Shown in pieces: positions 23,866 through 32,336 of a DNA stretch of 64,000 bases. Made by a program: the position numbers and the translations under genes. The notes below the pieces were generated by a model. That model did no database searches. It had not been told where the DNA came from and worked only from the letters and a program-made list of their open reading frames with translations. Source of the DNA: Paenibacillus sp. HB172176 (lineage in GTDB: Bacteria > Bacillota > Bacilli > Paenibacillales > Paenibacillaceae). The stretch is from NCBI RefSeq assembly GCF_011947265.1, contig NZ_JAATHD010000025.1, forward strand, positions 1 to 64,000, read 5' to 3'. Positions within the stretch are counted from its first letter, which is position 1. Every line of letters begins with the position of its first letter.

Positions 23866-23906
23866 TATCTTAAATTAAAGATAACAGACAGTCAGTCTGT
23901 TGTCAA
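23866..23906 (-). promoter_or_regulatory. marR/mhqR promoter and autoregulatory operator
   Basis: TTGACA (23906-23901), 17-bp spacer, TATCTT (23883-23878) forms a near-ideal promoter. The operator TATCTTAAATTAAAGATA (23866-23883) overlaps the -10 box, and the spacer itself is a palindrome (ACAGAC...GTCTGT). Confidence 0.78.
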
Positions 23907-23941
23907 GCACTCGCTTTTCTTTTCTCTAACTTTGAAAATCA

Positions 23942-23989
23942 AGAAAACCGCAGATCGGTGAGTCTATGCGCTCACGACTACGGTTTTCT
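23942..23989 (-). terminator. Terminator of the SLH protein gene
   Basis: AGAAAACCG and CGGTTTTCT close a long stem that also pairs GTGAG with CTCAC; on the minus strand TTTTCTTGATTTTC follows. It separates the SLH gene from the marR promoter. Confidence 0.75.
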
Positions 23990-24052
23990 CAACTGCTTGA
24001 TGCTATTAAATATTCATTGCGTTACTATTCACAATTTCACAGTTCGTTCAGC

Positions 24053-26386
24053 CTACATCGATAATTCAAGCAGCAAAGCAATCATCTTCGCCGTCTGCTC
24101 GCGTGTAGCCGCTTCTTGCGGAGCGAACACATAACCGCTTCCGTTCGTGCTCATTCTGCCGTTGATAATGCCCGCTGTCTGCATGGCCGCGACTGCGTCA
24201 GCCGCGTACTCATGGATGGACGCCGCATCCTCGAATGTCATCTCATCGTTCACAGCCGGAAGCTGGATGCCCATCATTGCCGCGTAACGCATAATCATCG
24301 TCGCCATCTGCTCTCTCGTAATGCCCGCCCTCGGCTCGAACTTATCTTCGCCGCTGCCCTGCACAATGTCATTCGAGGAAGCCCACTCGACGGCCGCCGC
24401 GTAATAATCCGTTGGAGCCACGTCGCTGAAGCTGGACGCCGTAACCGCTTCAAGCTCTACGTCTGCCAAGCGGCTGAGCAGCAGCGTAAAGTCCGCTCTT
24501 GTCATGCCGCCCATCGGCATGAATTTGCCTTCGCCGACGCCGTTCAGAATGCCTGCCGCCGCAAGGGCTTCAATGTTCGCTTTGGCATAGCTGGAGTCGA
24601 TGTCCGTGAAGTCTGTTGTTGCAGTCGGTTCCTCGACCGGCTCTTCCACTGTCTCCTCCGATGGCTCCTCTGTCCCTTTCTCATCAATCTCGTACACGCC
24701 GACCTTGCCGCCTACTTCAAAAGCAACCAGCAGAAGCGGCTTGCCCGTCGGGCTGTCCGATGCCGAAATGAAGCTCATGCCCTCCGGCCCCGTGTCCGTA
24801 TCGAGGTTCACTTCGCCATCCGCCGTCTCGAACACGCGGGAATTCACATAGCTCGCGAACTTCGGCTCCATCGGATCCGTAATGTCGTACATCATCACGC
24901 CGCCTACGCGCTCCAGTCCTACGAAAGCAAAGGTTTTGCCGCCGATGACGCCGACCTGCACATCCTCAGGCTCCGGTCCTTTCTTCTCGCTGCGATCATC
25001 GAACTTCGCTTTGCTGTTGCTTGTGTTGAAGAAATCCGGCACGCGGTCGTACGTAATTTGCTCGAAATCGCTGCCGCTGTCATACACCTGCTCCATGGAG
25101 GAAGCGTCCCAGATCGAGAAGGAACGACCTCCGTACATGTAGATGCCGTCATGGCCCATATCCGTTACGGCTTCAACGCCGTCGTAAGCCTCGGTATTTT
25201 GCAGGAACTTGTAAGCCTCGGAGTCCGGATCTAGCATTGTCTTCAAGTCGCCAACCTCGCCTGCGCTCGTCAGATTCGGCCATTCCGTCGCGTCGCCTTC
25301 ATTGGCGGTCAAGAGATACGTCTTGCCGTCCACCGAATAGGAAGCGATGCCGTCCGGCATGTACAAGCCGTAGAAGGGCACATTCTCAAGCTTGAATTCC
25401 TTGTCCTTCCGCAGATCAAGCGCGTTCGCCGGATCATTGTAATCCTTGAGCCCAAGCGATTTCACAGATTTGACGCTATGATTCGCAATATCGATGGCCG
25501 CGATCGCATTATTCTCTTGCAGAGTCACATATGCAGTGCCGTTATCCTCGGACAACGTGATATATTCCGGCTCGAAATCATACACAGCCATCGCCTTCGT
25601 GCCTGGTCCGTCAATTATACCGTCTGCATTCGCTTCGCCGCGAATATGCACATCGTCCGCAATCACATCTTCATTGTCAAAATAAACCTGAACGCTTGTC
25701 CCATCCTCCGTATTCACAATCGTGACGCTGCCCTTCCCGTCTTCGCCCGGCACGCCCGTGCGCGGCTCCGCTTCATCCGCCGTCAGCACATATTTGCCGT
25801 TTGTGGTGGAGATAATCATATCTGGCTGCACGCCCGCCTCATATTCGGCAACCAGCTCGCCGTCGTAGCTAAGCGCGAGAATCTTGCCCTTCGCCCCTGA
25901 GTCTGCAGCTTGCACCGCCACATAAACCAGCTTATTAACCCTGTTAACCGTTACACTTGTCAGATCGCCGAACGCGAAGCCGTTCGTTTCGGAGAGCTCT
26001 TTTACCAGCACCGACTTATCCAGCTTGAGCTCGCTGCTCGACGGATCGAGACTGACAATTTCCAGGCTCGGCGGGTTTGCGGAACCATTAACGACATAAA
26101 ACTTCCCGTTGTCCTTGTTATACTTCACGATCTCGGCCACGCCGCCGTCTTCGTTGCTCATGCCGACGGAGAAGCTTGCGATTTTGTTCATGGTATAGGA
26201 ATCCTGGAATTTGCTCTCTGCGGATGTCGGGTTAGCACTCGTCGTTGTCGCCAACTCCACCCCGGTTGACGGATTCCCGCTCTTTGTTGTCGCCAGCTCC
26301 TCCGCGTTTGCGATCGCAACGCCTGTTGCACCAAGCAGCATCTGGGAAGCCATAACCACGGATAGAATCATTGCACTCTTCTTCAA
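24053..26386 (-). CDS. Secreted choice-of-anchor-I protein with C-terminal SLH domains (777 aa)
   Basis: Surface protein: signal peptide MKKSAMILSVVMASQMLLG ending near AIANA, a beta-propeller-like body (about 60-560) of the choice-of-anchor I / LVIVD type, with AVYDFEPEYITLSEDNGTAY, FYGLYMPDGIASY and TGPEGMSFISASDSP; then a Glu/Pro/Thr linker and three S-layer-homology repeats (FTDIDSSYAKANIEALAAAG; FSDVAPTDYYAAAVEWASS; FEDAASIHEYAADAVAAMQ), with TRADF, TREQM and TREQT. The start is TTG at 26386, where AGGAG sits nine bases upstream and the signal peptide begins at once. Pho-box-like repeats upstream suggest expression under phosphate starvation; the body may bind or hydrolyse a phosphoester, which is unproven. 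Confidence 0.85.
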   Translation of the reverse strand: MKKSAMILSVVMASQMLLGATGVAIANAEELATTKSGNPSTGVELATTTSANPTSAESKFQDSYTMNKIASFSVGMSNEDGGVAEIVKYNKDNGKFYVVNGSANPPSLEIVSLDPSSSELKLDKSVLVKELSETNGFAFGDLTSVTVNRVNKLVYVAVQAADSGAKGKILALSYDGELVAEYEAGVQPDMIISTTNGKYVLTADEAEPRTGVPGEDGKGSVTIVNTEDGTSVQVYFDNEDVIADDVHIRGEANADGIIDGPGTKAMAVYDFEPEYITLSEDNGTAYVTLQENNAIAAIDIANHSVKSVKSLGLKDYNDPANALDLRKDKEFKLENVPFYGLYMPDGIASYSVDGKTYLLTANEGDATEWPNLTSAGEVGDLKTMLDPDSEAYKFLQNTEAYDGVEAVTDMGHDGIYMYGGRSFSIWDASSMEQVYDSGSDFEQITYDRVPDFFNTSNSKAKFDDRSEKKGPEPEDVQVGVIGGKTFAFVGLERVGGVMMYDITDPMEPKFASYVNSRVFETADGEVNLDTDTGPEGMSFISASDSPTGKPLLLVAFEVGGKVGVYEIDEKGTEEPSEETVEEPVEEPTATTDFTDIDSSYAKANIEALAAAGILNGVGEGKFMPMGGMTRADFTLLLSRLADVELEAVTASSFSDVAPTDYYAAAVEWASSNDIVQGSGEDKFEPRAGITREQMATMIMRYAAMMGIQLPAVNDEMTFEDAASIHEYAADAVAAMQTAGIINGRMSTNGSGYVFAPQEAATREQTAKMIALLLELSM

Positions 26387-26448
26387 GGGATATTCACTCC
26401 TAAGTGTTCGATTTATATCCAAAGTGTAAAGGCGATTTGTTTGGGGAT

Positions 26449-26477
26449 TGTTAAGAATGAGGTTAAGCTATTGTAAA
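26449..26477 (-). promoter_or_regulatory. Pho-box-like direct repeats upstream of the SLH gene
   Basis: Reading the minus strand, TTTACA (26477), TTAACC (26466) and TTAACA (26454) follow one another with 11- and 12-bp periods, the layout of PhoP-binding TT(A/T)ACA repeats in Bacillus. The repeats lie 63-91 bp before the TTG start. Confidence 0.55.
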
Positions 26478-26561
26478 GAGTTGAAGCTTCATCTGCGTCT
26501 TAAGCGGGGGGGCACGTTCCTAATCAGCTTCATCCCGATTCGGAAGAAGTCATTTCCGCGC

Positions 26562-26590
26562 TTGACTCTCCAAGTCATTCCCGCTACAAT
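26562..26590 (+). promoter_or_regulatory. Promoter of the trpS T-box leader
   Basis: TTGACT (26562-26567), 17-bp spacer, TACAAT (26585-26590). Transcription would start near 26597, just before the T-box stem I. Confidence 0.75.
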
Positions 26591-26596
26591 ATGGTT

Positions 26597-26959
26597 CAAT
26601 ACAGGAAAGTCATATCGTTACAGCTAGGAAGAGAAGGAGTAGCTTAACCCGCGTATGCGACAAGCGAGCCGGCAATTAGTGGAAGGTCCGGTGCATAAGC
26701 CTTAAGTGAATGGATCTCTTCGCCTCAAACCGAACCATCAGACGATTCATGCGAGTCGACTGCCGCAGTAGGCTTTGACGGAAGCTCCCCCCGTTATCTT
26801 AGGGAGACATGATCGAAAGTATGTCCGCAGGCGGCGCTAAGCTTTATAAGCCTCGTTTGCTCGGCTCCGTTCATGGCAAAGAGCGGCCGGACGGCCGAAT
26901 CTGGGTGGCAATCGCGGAGTTAACGCTTCGTCCCTTTCACGGGGACGTGGCGTTTTTTT
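26597..26959 (+). ncRNA. T-box leader for tryptophan (trpS)
   Basis: A long structured leader ends with the T-box sequence TGGGTGGCAATCGCGG (26902-26917) and a terminator (26922-26959: AACGC/GCGTT and GTCCC/GGGAC stems, seven Ts). The T-box bulge UGGC pairs with a GCCA tRNA end, as expected for tRNA-Trp (discriminator G). A candidate Trp specifier lies in AAGTGAATGGATC near 26704-26716. Stem I begins around AGAAGGAGTAGCTTAA (26630-26646). Uncharged tRNA-Trp would block termination and raise trpS expression. Confidence 0.88.
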
Positions 26960-27010
26960 GTTTTTACAGCTCAACATGAGCTTAGGGAAGCTTAGGGAGG
27001 GAGGACAGGA

Positions 27011-27298
27011 TTCTAACGAAGAATCATAAAGCTTTACGTCCAAAGTCGGTCGTTTTTGAAATCTAACGAGCCAATGAGGCTGTTGATTAACTGTAGACTG
27101 GGCTGCAATGCTGATTTCCAGCGCTGCAGCTTCGGACGACGGGCCGACGGACGCTCTAGCGCTGCAGACTCGGACGACGGACCGATGTGCGCTCTAGCGC
27201 TGATTTCCAGCGCTGCAGCTTCAAAAGTGGTACCTGCTGAAGTGTTCTACAGGTAGGTGATCCACAGTTAATCGATAGCCTCCCAATATTCGTTAGAG
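27011..27298. repeat. TCTAACGA inverted repeat, interrupted by a MITE-like element
   Basis: CTAACGAA (27013) and CTAACGAG (27063) are 50 bp apart as in the 185-bp elements. The second arm and TTCGTTAG (27289-27296) would form a compact palindrome if the 207-bp insert and one 5-bp duplication were removed. This looks like a short form of the 185-bp family. Confidence 0.55.
27076..27282 (-). mobile_element. MITE-like element inserted between T-box and trpS (207 bp)
   Basis: Terminal inverted repeats of about 22 bp start GAGGCTGTTGATTAACTG and end CAGTTAATCGATAGCCTC. Both flanks read CCAAT, a 5-bp target duplication. Read on the minus strand, the interior (TGGATCACCT, CAGCGCTGGAAATCAGCGCT) aligns with the copies at 58342 and 62030. 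No reading frame for a transposase is inside, so it would be moved in trans. Confidence 0.7.
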
Positions 27299-27359
27299 CT
27301 CACTAACTTACTTGAGAGCCCTATTTAGTTTCACATTCTGAAGAAAAGAGGTAATGACA

Positions 27360-28346
27360 ATGACCAAACGTTTCTTATCCGGCATCAAGCCAAGCGGCGA
27401 TCTGAACATCGGCGGGTATATCGGCGCACTACGGCAATTCGTTCAGCTGCAAGAAGAGGGCGAATGCTTCTTCTTCATTCCCGATCTGCACGCTATCACG
27501 GTAGCGCAGGATCCGAAGGAGCTTCGCGAACGGTCGCGCCAGCTTGCCGCGTTCTACATCGCCGCGGGCATCGATCCCGAGCGCAATGCGATCTTCATGC
27601 AATCCCATGTGCCAGCGCATGCCGAGCTCGGATGGATCATGGAGACGCAGGCTCATTTCGGCGAGATGAGCCGCATGACGCAGTTCAAGGACAAATCTGC
27701 GGGTAAAGACAATGTGAGCGCGGCCTTGTTCACCTATCCGGCATTGATGGCGGCGGATATCCTGCTGTACGGAGCCACTCATGTACCGGTGGGCGACGAT
27801 CAGAAGCAGCATCTCGAGCTGACGCGCGACCTCGCGACACGCTTCAACAACCGCTATGGCAAGACCTTTGTCGTGCCGGAGCCGATGATCCAGGAAGTTG
27901 GCGCGCGAGTGATGGGACTTGACGATCCGTCCAGCAAAATGAGCAAGAGCAATCCGAACGCCAGCAGCTACATTCTATTGCTTGACGAGCCGAAGCTAAT
28001 CCGCAAGAAATTCTCGCGCGCCGTTACCGACTCGGACATGAGCGTACGCTACGACTGGGAGACGAAGCCTGCCGTCAGCAATCTGATCGAGATTTTTTCC
28101 GTATTTTCCGGCATGGGCATTGGGGAGGTCGAGAAGCATTTCGAGGGGCAGGGCTACGGCAATTTCAAGAAGGAGCTTGCGGAGGTCGTCGTGGAGAAGC
28201 TCGACCCGATTCAACAGAAGTATGCGGAGATTGTGCATTCCGAGGAGCTCGACCGCATTCTGAGAAGAGGCGCGGAGCAAGCGGCGCAGGTCGCGAATGA
28301 GACGCTGCGTTCAGCGAAGGACGCGATGGGTCTGCTGTTGCTGTAG
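27360..28346 (+). CDS. trpS: Tryptophan-tRNA ligase (328 aa)
   Basis: Class I aminoacyl-tRNA synthetase charging tRNA-Trp. The HIGH-like signature is in GIKPSGDLNIGGYIGAL, and the KMSKS loop is complete (DPSSKMSKSNPNASSY, near residue 195). GDDQKQHLELTRDLATRFN and PVGDDQ are also family marks. AAGAGG lies eight bases before the ATG at 27360; an ATG two codons earlier sits too close to it. The T-box leader begins about 760 bases upstream because a MITE-like insert and a repeat separate the terminator from the gene. Confidence 0.96.
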   Translation: MTKRFLSGIKPSGDLNIGGYIGALRQFVQLQEEGECFFFIPDLHAITVAQDPKELRERSRQLAAFYIAAGIDPERNAIFMQSHVPAHAELGWIMETQAHFGEMSRMTQFKDKSAGKDNVSAALFTYPALMAADILLYGATHVPVGDDQKQHLELTRDLATRFNNRYGKTFVVPEPMIQEVGARVMGLDDPSSKMSKSNPNASSYILLLDEPKLIRKKFSRAVTDSDMSVRYDWETKPAVSNLIEIFSVFSGMGIGEVEKHFEGQGYGNFKKELAEVVVEKLDPIQQKYAEIVHSEELDRILRRGAEQAAQVANETLRSAKDAMGLLLL

Positions 28347-28444
28347 AGCGACGAGCGACAGGGAGCTTCAGAGCTGCTGAGGCGTGACTCAGTCGAACTC
28401 TAGCTGCCGCAATTGTGCGGCTAGTACTGTTAAAGCGCGAAGTC

Positions 28445-28591
28445 GCTCATTGCGACTGTATCGAACATTCGCATGGAGTCGCTCTTCTCCAACTGGCTCG
28501 ATTGTTCACATGAGACTGCTCTTCTCCAATTGGCTCGATCATTCGCATAAGGTTGCTCTTCTCCAACTGGCTCGATTGTTCGTATGCGACC
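28445..28591 (+). repeat. 37-bp tandem repeat, three clean units and one decayed unit
   Basis: Units start at 28481, 28518 and 28555 (GCTCTTCTCCAA(C/T)TGGCTCG then AT(T/C)(G/A)TTC), each exactly 37 bp; a decayed unit precedes at 28445. Lies after trpS. Confidence 0.75.
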
Positions 28592-28611
28592 GGTAGCTCG
28601 AGCTGCCTCCT

Positions 28612-28796
28612 CTAACGGAACTGACAGCCCTTAATAGGCTGAAAACACACCTGATAACATTCTAACGGAACCAGCAGCGCTTAATTTGCCATAACGGTCC
28701 TTGATTTCTGCATATTGATGCGAATAAGCGCGCTGGGTTCCGTTAAAATCTCAAACGGCTGTAACAAGCAAGAATAAGCGCGCTCTGTTCCGTTAG
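28612..28796. repeat. 185-bp four-arm intergenic element (copy 2)
   Basis: Direct arms start at 28612 (CTAACGGAACTGACAG) and 28662 (CTAACGGAACCAGCAGCGCT). Inverted arms end at 28746 (GCGCTGGGTTCCGTTA) and 28796 (GCGCTCTGTTCCGTTAG). Spacing 50/50 and length 185 match the other copies, but the arm cores carry GGAACC...GCGCTTA instead of GGACATTTT. Confidence 0.78.
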
Positions 28797-28934
28797 ATTA
28801 CAAAATACCCTTTCAAACGAACCTCTCTCCCAGGCGCCGACCATCTTTCAAGCACCATAGCACTGCTAACCATCGTGCCGCTAAGCCACTGACTCGCCCT
28901 TTCGCTTATGCCTAATCTTTCCAGCCCTTTTACG
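28797..28934. other. Short non-coding stretch
   Basis: No gene or clear repeat was found between the 185-bp element and the 40-bp repeats. Confidence 0.4.
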
Positions 28935-29060
28935 CCCATACTCCTCTAACGCATACGTCTTACTATCCACCATCCGCACACTCCTCCCACGCATACTCCT
29001 CCCATCCACCATTCCCATACTCCTCTCACGCATACGCCTTTCCATCTACCGTTCCCATAC
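28935..29060. repeat. Degenerate 40-bp tandem repeat
   Basis: The theme CCATACTCCTC(T/C)(A/C)ACGCATAC then (T/C)CCATC(C/T)ACC recurs at 28937, 28977, 29016 and partly 29056, a 39-40 bp period. It lies just beyond the GH78 stop codon. Confidence 0.55.
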
Positions 29061-29075
29061 GTTCTTAACCGCTGA

Positions 29076-32000
29076 TTACCCTGCGTTCACCCTTCTCATC
29101 CTCGCGCCGGCTTCAAATCCTTCCGGAGCGACCATCTCCACCTGAATCGCCTCAGGCGCGCGGACCTCCAGCTCAAACTCGCGCCGCCCGTCCGCTTCCG
29201 TCAAGCGCCATGACACGTCAATCCTGCCTCCGCCAGGCAGCGGCACCGCTCCCCGCGCCCAAGTCAGATCCCCCGGCTGCGGAGCAACGCGCACGCTGGC
29301 CCAGCCGCTCGAAGCCTGACGCACGCCAAGCACACTTGTGCCAAGGAAGTAGCCCGGCGCAGCCGACCAGGCATGGCAATGGCTGCGGGTCAGCATTTTC
29401 GGATTCGGCCGATTCACGGCGGAATCCGGATACATCTCCCAGCAGGTCGTCGCTTCATGCTCAATCATCTGACCGAAGTTGCCTCGTATATCGTCCAGCA
29501 TGAGATCGTAGCGCCCCAGCTCCTCCAGCGCCTCATAGTAGAAGAACGCCATAAACGGACTTCCAATCTGTACGAAATCCTTCGGCGGATGCTCGAGATA
29601 ACCGGCAATGCAACGCTTGCGCCCGCCTTCCGCAATTCCGTTCAAGAACGCAATGACCTGCGTCTGAATGCTGAACGTCTTCGATCTTCTTCCATCCGCA
29701 TGAATGCAGTCGATGTACGCCTGCCGCTCATCATCCCACAGATGCTCGTTAATCGCTGCCGCCAGAGCGTCGCCCGCCGCCGTGAAGACCGCGCCTTCCT
29801 CGCCTGTTCCCGCCGCTTCAGCCAGTCTCGCCGCCGCCTTCAACGTTCTCGCGAAAATCGCGTTCTGATGCGTGACAACTCCGTTGCGAGGCTGGTCGAT
29901 TGGCGCCCAATCGAGGAGATTCCAGCCTCGAATGAACAGAAGGCCGCGTTCGTCCAGCTTCTCCAAATAATGCTCCAGCGTGAAACGAACCTTCGGCCAA
30001 ATTTCCTTCGCGAACGCTTTGTCCCCTGTATGCTCGGCAAACTCCAGACATGCGATCGCCCAGAAGAAGGTCCAATTCGGAATCACGCTGCTCCAGCCGC
30101 TCGGCACCTGATCGGCATAAAGCGGCGTCTGAAAGCGCGAGCCGGGCACCAGCTCCAGACAATGCTTCACCATGTCGGTCTCGCCGAACACATAATAATT
30201 GACGAGCGCTTCATTGCGGCTGTCGCCAACCCAGAACGCTTGCTCATAGGCCGGACAATCAACGAAGGTGTCCTCCATGCACAGACGAGTCGTATGCTTG
30301 CTGATCTCCCAAATATCGTTCAGCAGCGGGTCCGAGCTATGGAAGCGTCCGATTTCCGCTACGGGATAGTTGCTCTGCAGGATTTGAACCCCGTACAGCC
30401 TAACAGGTCGCGTCGCTCCGCTCACTGTGACCATCAGATAACGAAGGCCGCGCCGGACAGGCGACTCATAGCTCTGTCGGCCTTCCTTGCATACATAACG
30501 CAGCGTATTGTCCAGAATGTAGGTGTCCTGGCGCCAGCCGTCCTTCATATATTCATAGCCGTAGAAATCAAACGTCGTCCCCGCAGGCGCGTCCGCCTCG
30601 AAGCGCAGATAGCCCGACCATTCCTTGCCAAAATCCAAAATCAACTCCATCCCGCTTCCTTCGCGCGGAACGATAACAGCCGGTTCGGCACTGGCCATAC
30701 ATACCGTTTGCAGCTTCAAGGGAACGGGCAAGCTTTTCTCCTCCCGCTTCCAGATGCTCCTCGCGAATACAGAATCGCGTGAGACCAGAGCCCGAGAGAT
30801 CGGCTTCGCCCATGGGGAATAACCCTCCAGTTGCTCGGGCGAGGAGATGCTTCGGAAGGAACGGTACGCGTCGAAATGCTCGAACGCTTCACCGTCTATT
30901 GTCCTGCTGCCGCCGAAGCCCTCATAGCCTGCGAGAAGATGGACCTCGTCCCGGTGATCGATCGACTCATATGTTGCGAATGGGCCAATCAGAACAAACG
31001 GCGAGGCCTCCGTGTTCGAATCTGTATTTGCATCTGCGTTCATGATCTCGCTTTCCGAAAGCGGCGAGACAAGCTTGATCGCAGCCTCGCAATCGATGCC
31101 GAAATGTAAGCCTGTTCCATGATCCGAGCCTGCAAAATCGAGCCATAGCAGATTATCCCCTTGGCTCAGGAGAACCCGGGCATACCGCTCCGGCAGCTCG
31201 CCCTCCATCTCTACCGTTGCCCGATATTCGCCGCGCAGCGATATCCCCTTAAGCGCGTTGAATCGACTGAGAATGCCGATCGTCGCTTCGGCCTCTTCGC
31301 TCGCCCGCACAATGACAGCTACATAGCCGATGAACGAGACGGGATTGGCATGCCCGGCGCTGCCCGGATCCATCGCGTTCCGAATATCGATGGCAGCCGT
31401 CCAGGAGACAGGCCTGGTTTCCTTCAGCGACTCCACGCGCACCGGCCAGACAAGCTCCTCCGTCAGCGCGGGAATCGGACTTTTGCGCAGGGACGTCCAA
31501 GGCTCGTCGCTCGGCTTGCCAACAAGGCTTGCCCACTCCCAATGATCGATGCCAGGCTTGCCGAGAAGACTTGCTCGTTCCCAACGATCGAAGCCAGACG
31601 CGCATGTCCCCCTCGTCCAGCTCTCATCCCAGCCTCTCGCGTCAACGCTTTCGGAGAAGCCAAGCTGCGTCGACATACGCTGGCTTCGCCTGTCATAGCC
31701 ACCATGTCGCGCCGTCAGCCAGCCCTCATCCGTTCCGATCACGAGCTTCGCCCCATCCGCCTTCTCCACCTCCAATTGCGCGAGAAGTCCGCCTTGGCCC
31801 CGCAGATATTGAAACGTGGAGACGCCGTAATGCATAACCAGCACGGCAATCGCATTCTCTCCTTCTTGGAGAAGATGCCCTACATCATGGACATGATAGC
31901 TCTGTTCGGCCGGCCATGACCGAATCGGCCCCCTGCCGCACTGCTTCCCGTTCACATACAGTATATATCGCGAATCCGCCGTGATCGCAATCTCCGCTTC

Positions 32001-32120
32001 TTTTATTCCACCGTCCTGCAGCTCGAACGAACGCTTGAAGCATCTCCACGCATTGCGCGGACTATCCTCGTCGCCGCCCCAAATCCAGCTCGCCTGCCAA
32101 TTCGTTTCCCGCTCCGTCAT
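29076..32120 (-). CDS. GH78 alpha-L-rhamnosidase-like glycosidase (1014 aa)
   Basis: Large inverting glycosidase of the family 78 architecture: N-terminal carbohydrate-binding-type beta domain (ASWIWGGDEDSPRNAWRCFK; ITADSRYILYVNGKQCGRGP), middle beta domain with DFGKEWSGYLRFEADAPAGT, then an (alpha/alpha)6 barrel with the catalytic region TFVDCPAYEQAFWVGDSRNE and WNLLDWAPIDQ, and a C-terminal beta cap with PGDLTWARGAVPLPGGG. No signal peptide, so it should cut rhamnosides from imported plant oligosaccharides such as rhamnogalacturonan pieces. It is divergent from the AraC gene at 32337, the likely regulator. A 42-bp in-frame tandem duplication lies at 31513-31596. Confidence 0.88.
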   Translation of the reverse strand: MTERETNWQASWIWGGDEDSPRNAWRCFKRSFELQDGGIKEAEIAITADSRYILYVNGKQCGRGPIRSWPAEQSYHVHDVGHLLQEGENAIAVLVMHYGVSTFQYLRGQGGLLAQLEVEKADGAKLVIGTDEGWLTARHGGYDRRSQRMSTQLGFSESVDARGWDESWTRGTCASGFDRWERASLLGKPGIDHWEWASLVGKPSDEPWTSLRKSPIPALTEELVWPVRVESLKETRPVSWTAAIDIRNAMDPGSAGHANPVSFIGYVAVIVRASEEAEATIGILSRFNALKGISLRGEYRATVEMEGELPERYARVLLSQGDNLLWLDFAGSDHGTGLHFGIDCEAAIKLVSPLSESEIMNADANTDSNTEASPFVLIGPFATYESIDHRDEVHLLAGYEGFGGSRTIDGEAFEHFDAYRSFRSISSPEQLEGYSPWAKPISRALVSRDSVFARSIWKREEKSLPVPLKLQTVCMASAEPAVIVPREGSGMELILDFGKEWSGYLRFEADAPAGTTFDFYGYEYMKDGWRQDTYILDNTLRYVCKEGRQSYESPVRRGLRYLMVTVSGATRPVRLYGVQILQSNYPVAEIGRFHSSDPLLNDIWEISKHTTRLCMEDTFVDCPAYEQAFWVGDSRNEALVNYYVFGETDMVKHCLELVPGSRFQTPLYADQVPSGWSSVIPNWTFFWAIACLEFAEHTGDKAFAKEIWPKVRFTLEHYLEKLDERGLLFIRGWNLLDWAPIDQPRNGVVTHQNAIFARTLKAAARLAEAAGTGEEGAVFTAAGDALAAAINEHLWDDERQAYIDCIHADGRRSKTFSIQTQVIAFLNGIAEGGRKRCIAGYLEHPPKDFVQIGSPFMAFFYYEALEELGRYDLMLDDIRGNFGQMIEHEATTCWEMYPDSAVNRPNPKMLTRSHCHAWSAAPGYFLGTSVLGVRQASSGWASVRVAPQPGDLTWARGAVPLPGGGRIDVSWRLTEADGRREFELEVRAPEAIQVEMVAPEGFEAGARMRRVNAG
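31513..31596 (-). repeat. 42-bp in-frame tandem duplication inside the GH78 gene
   Basis: Two adjacent 42-bp units encode RWERASLLGKP and HWEWASLVGKP type segments. The unit keeps the reading frame and adds 14 residues in a loop ahead of the middle beta domain. Confidence 0.7.
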
Positions 32121-32336
32121 CCTCTCGTCCCCTTTGCCTTGTCGTTCAATCCCCCTTATTTTACTACCAGCAGAACAAGTATATTGAGGGTATAATCAGA
32201 CAAAGAATAGGGATGATTCGGACAAAAATAGATTGCAGAATCCCCCTCATTCTACTATGCTCGTAGAAAGAGGCGGGCGCGGCTACAGCCAGCATGCATG
32301 CATGAATCCCCGCAATCCGCGAAGGAGCGAAGCGAC

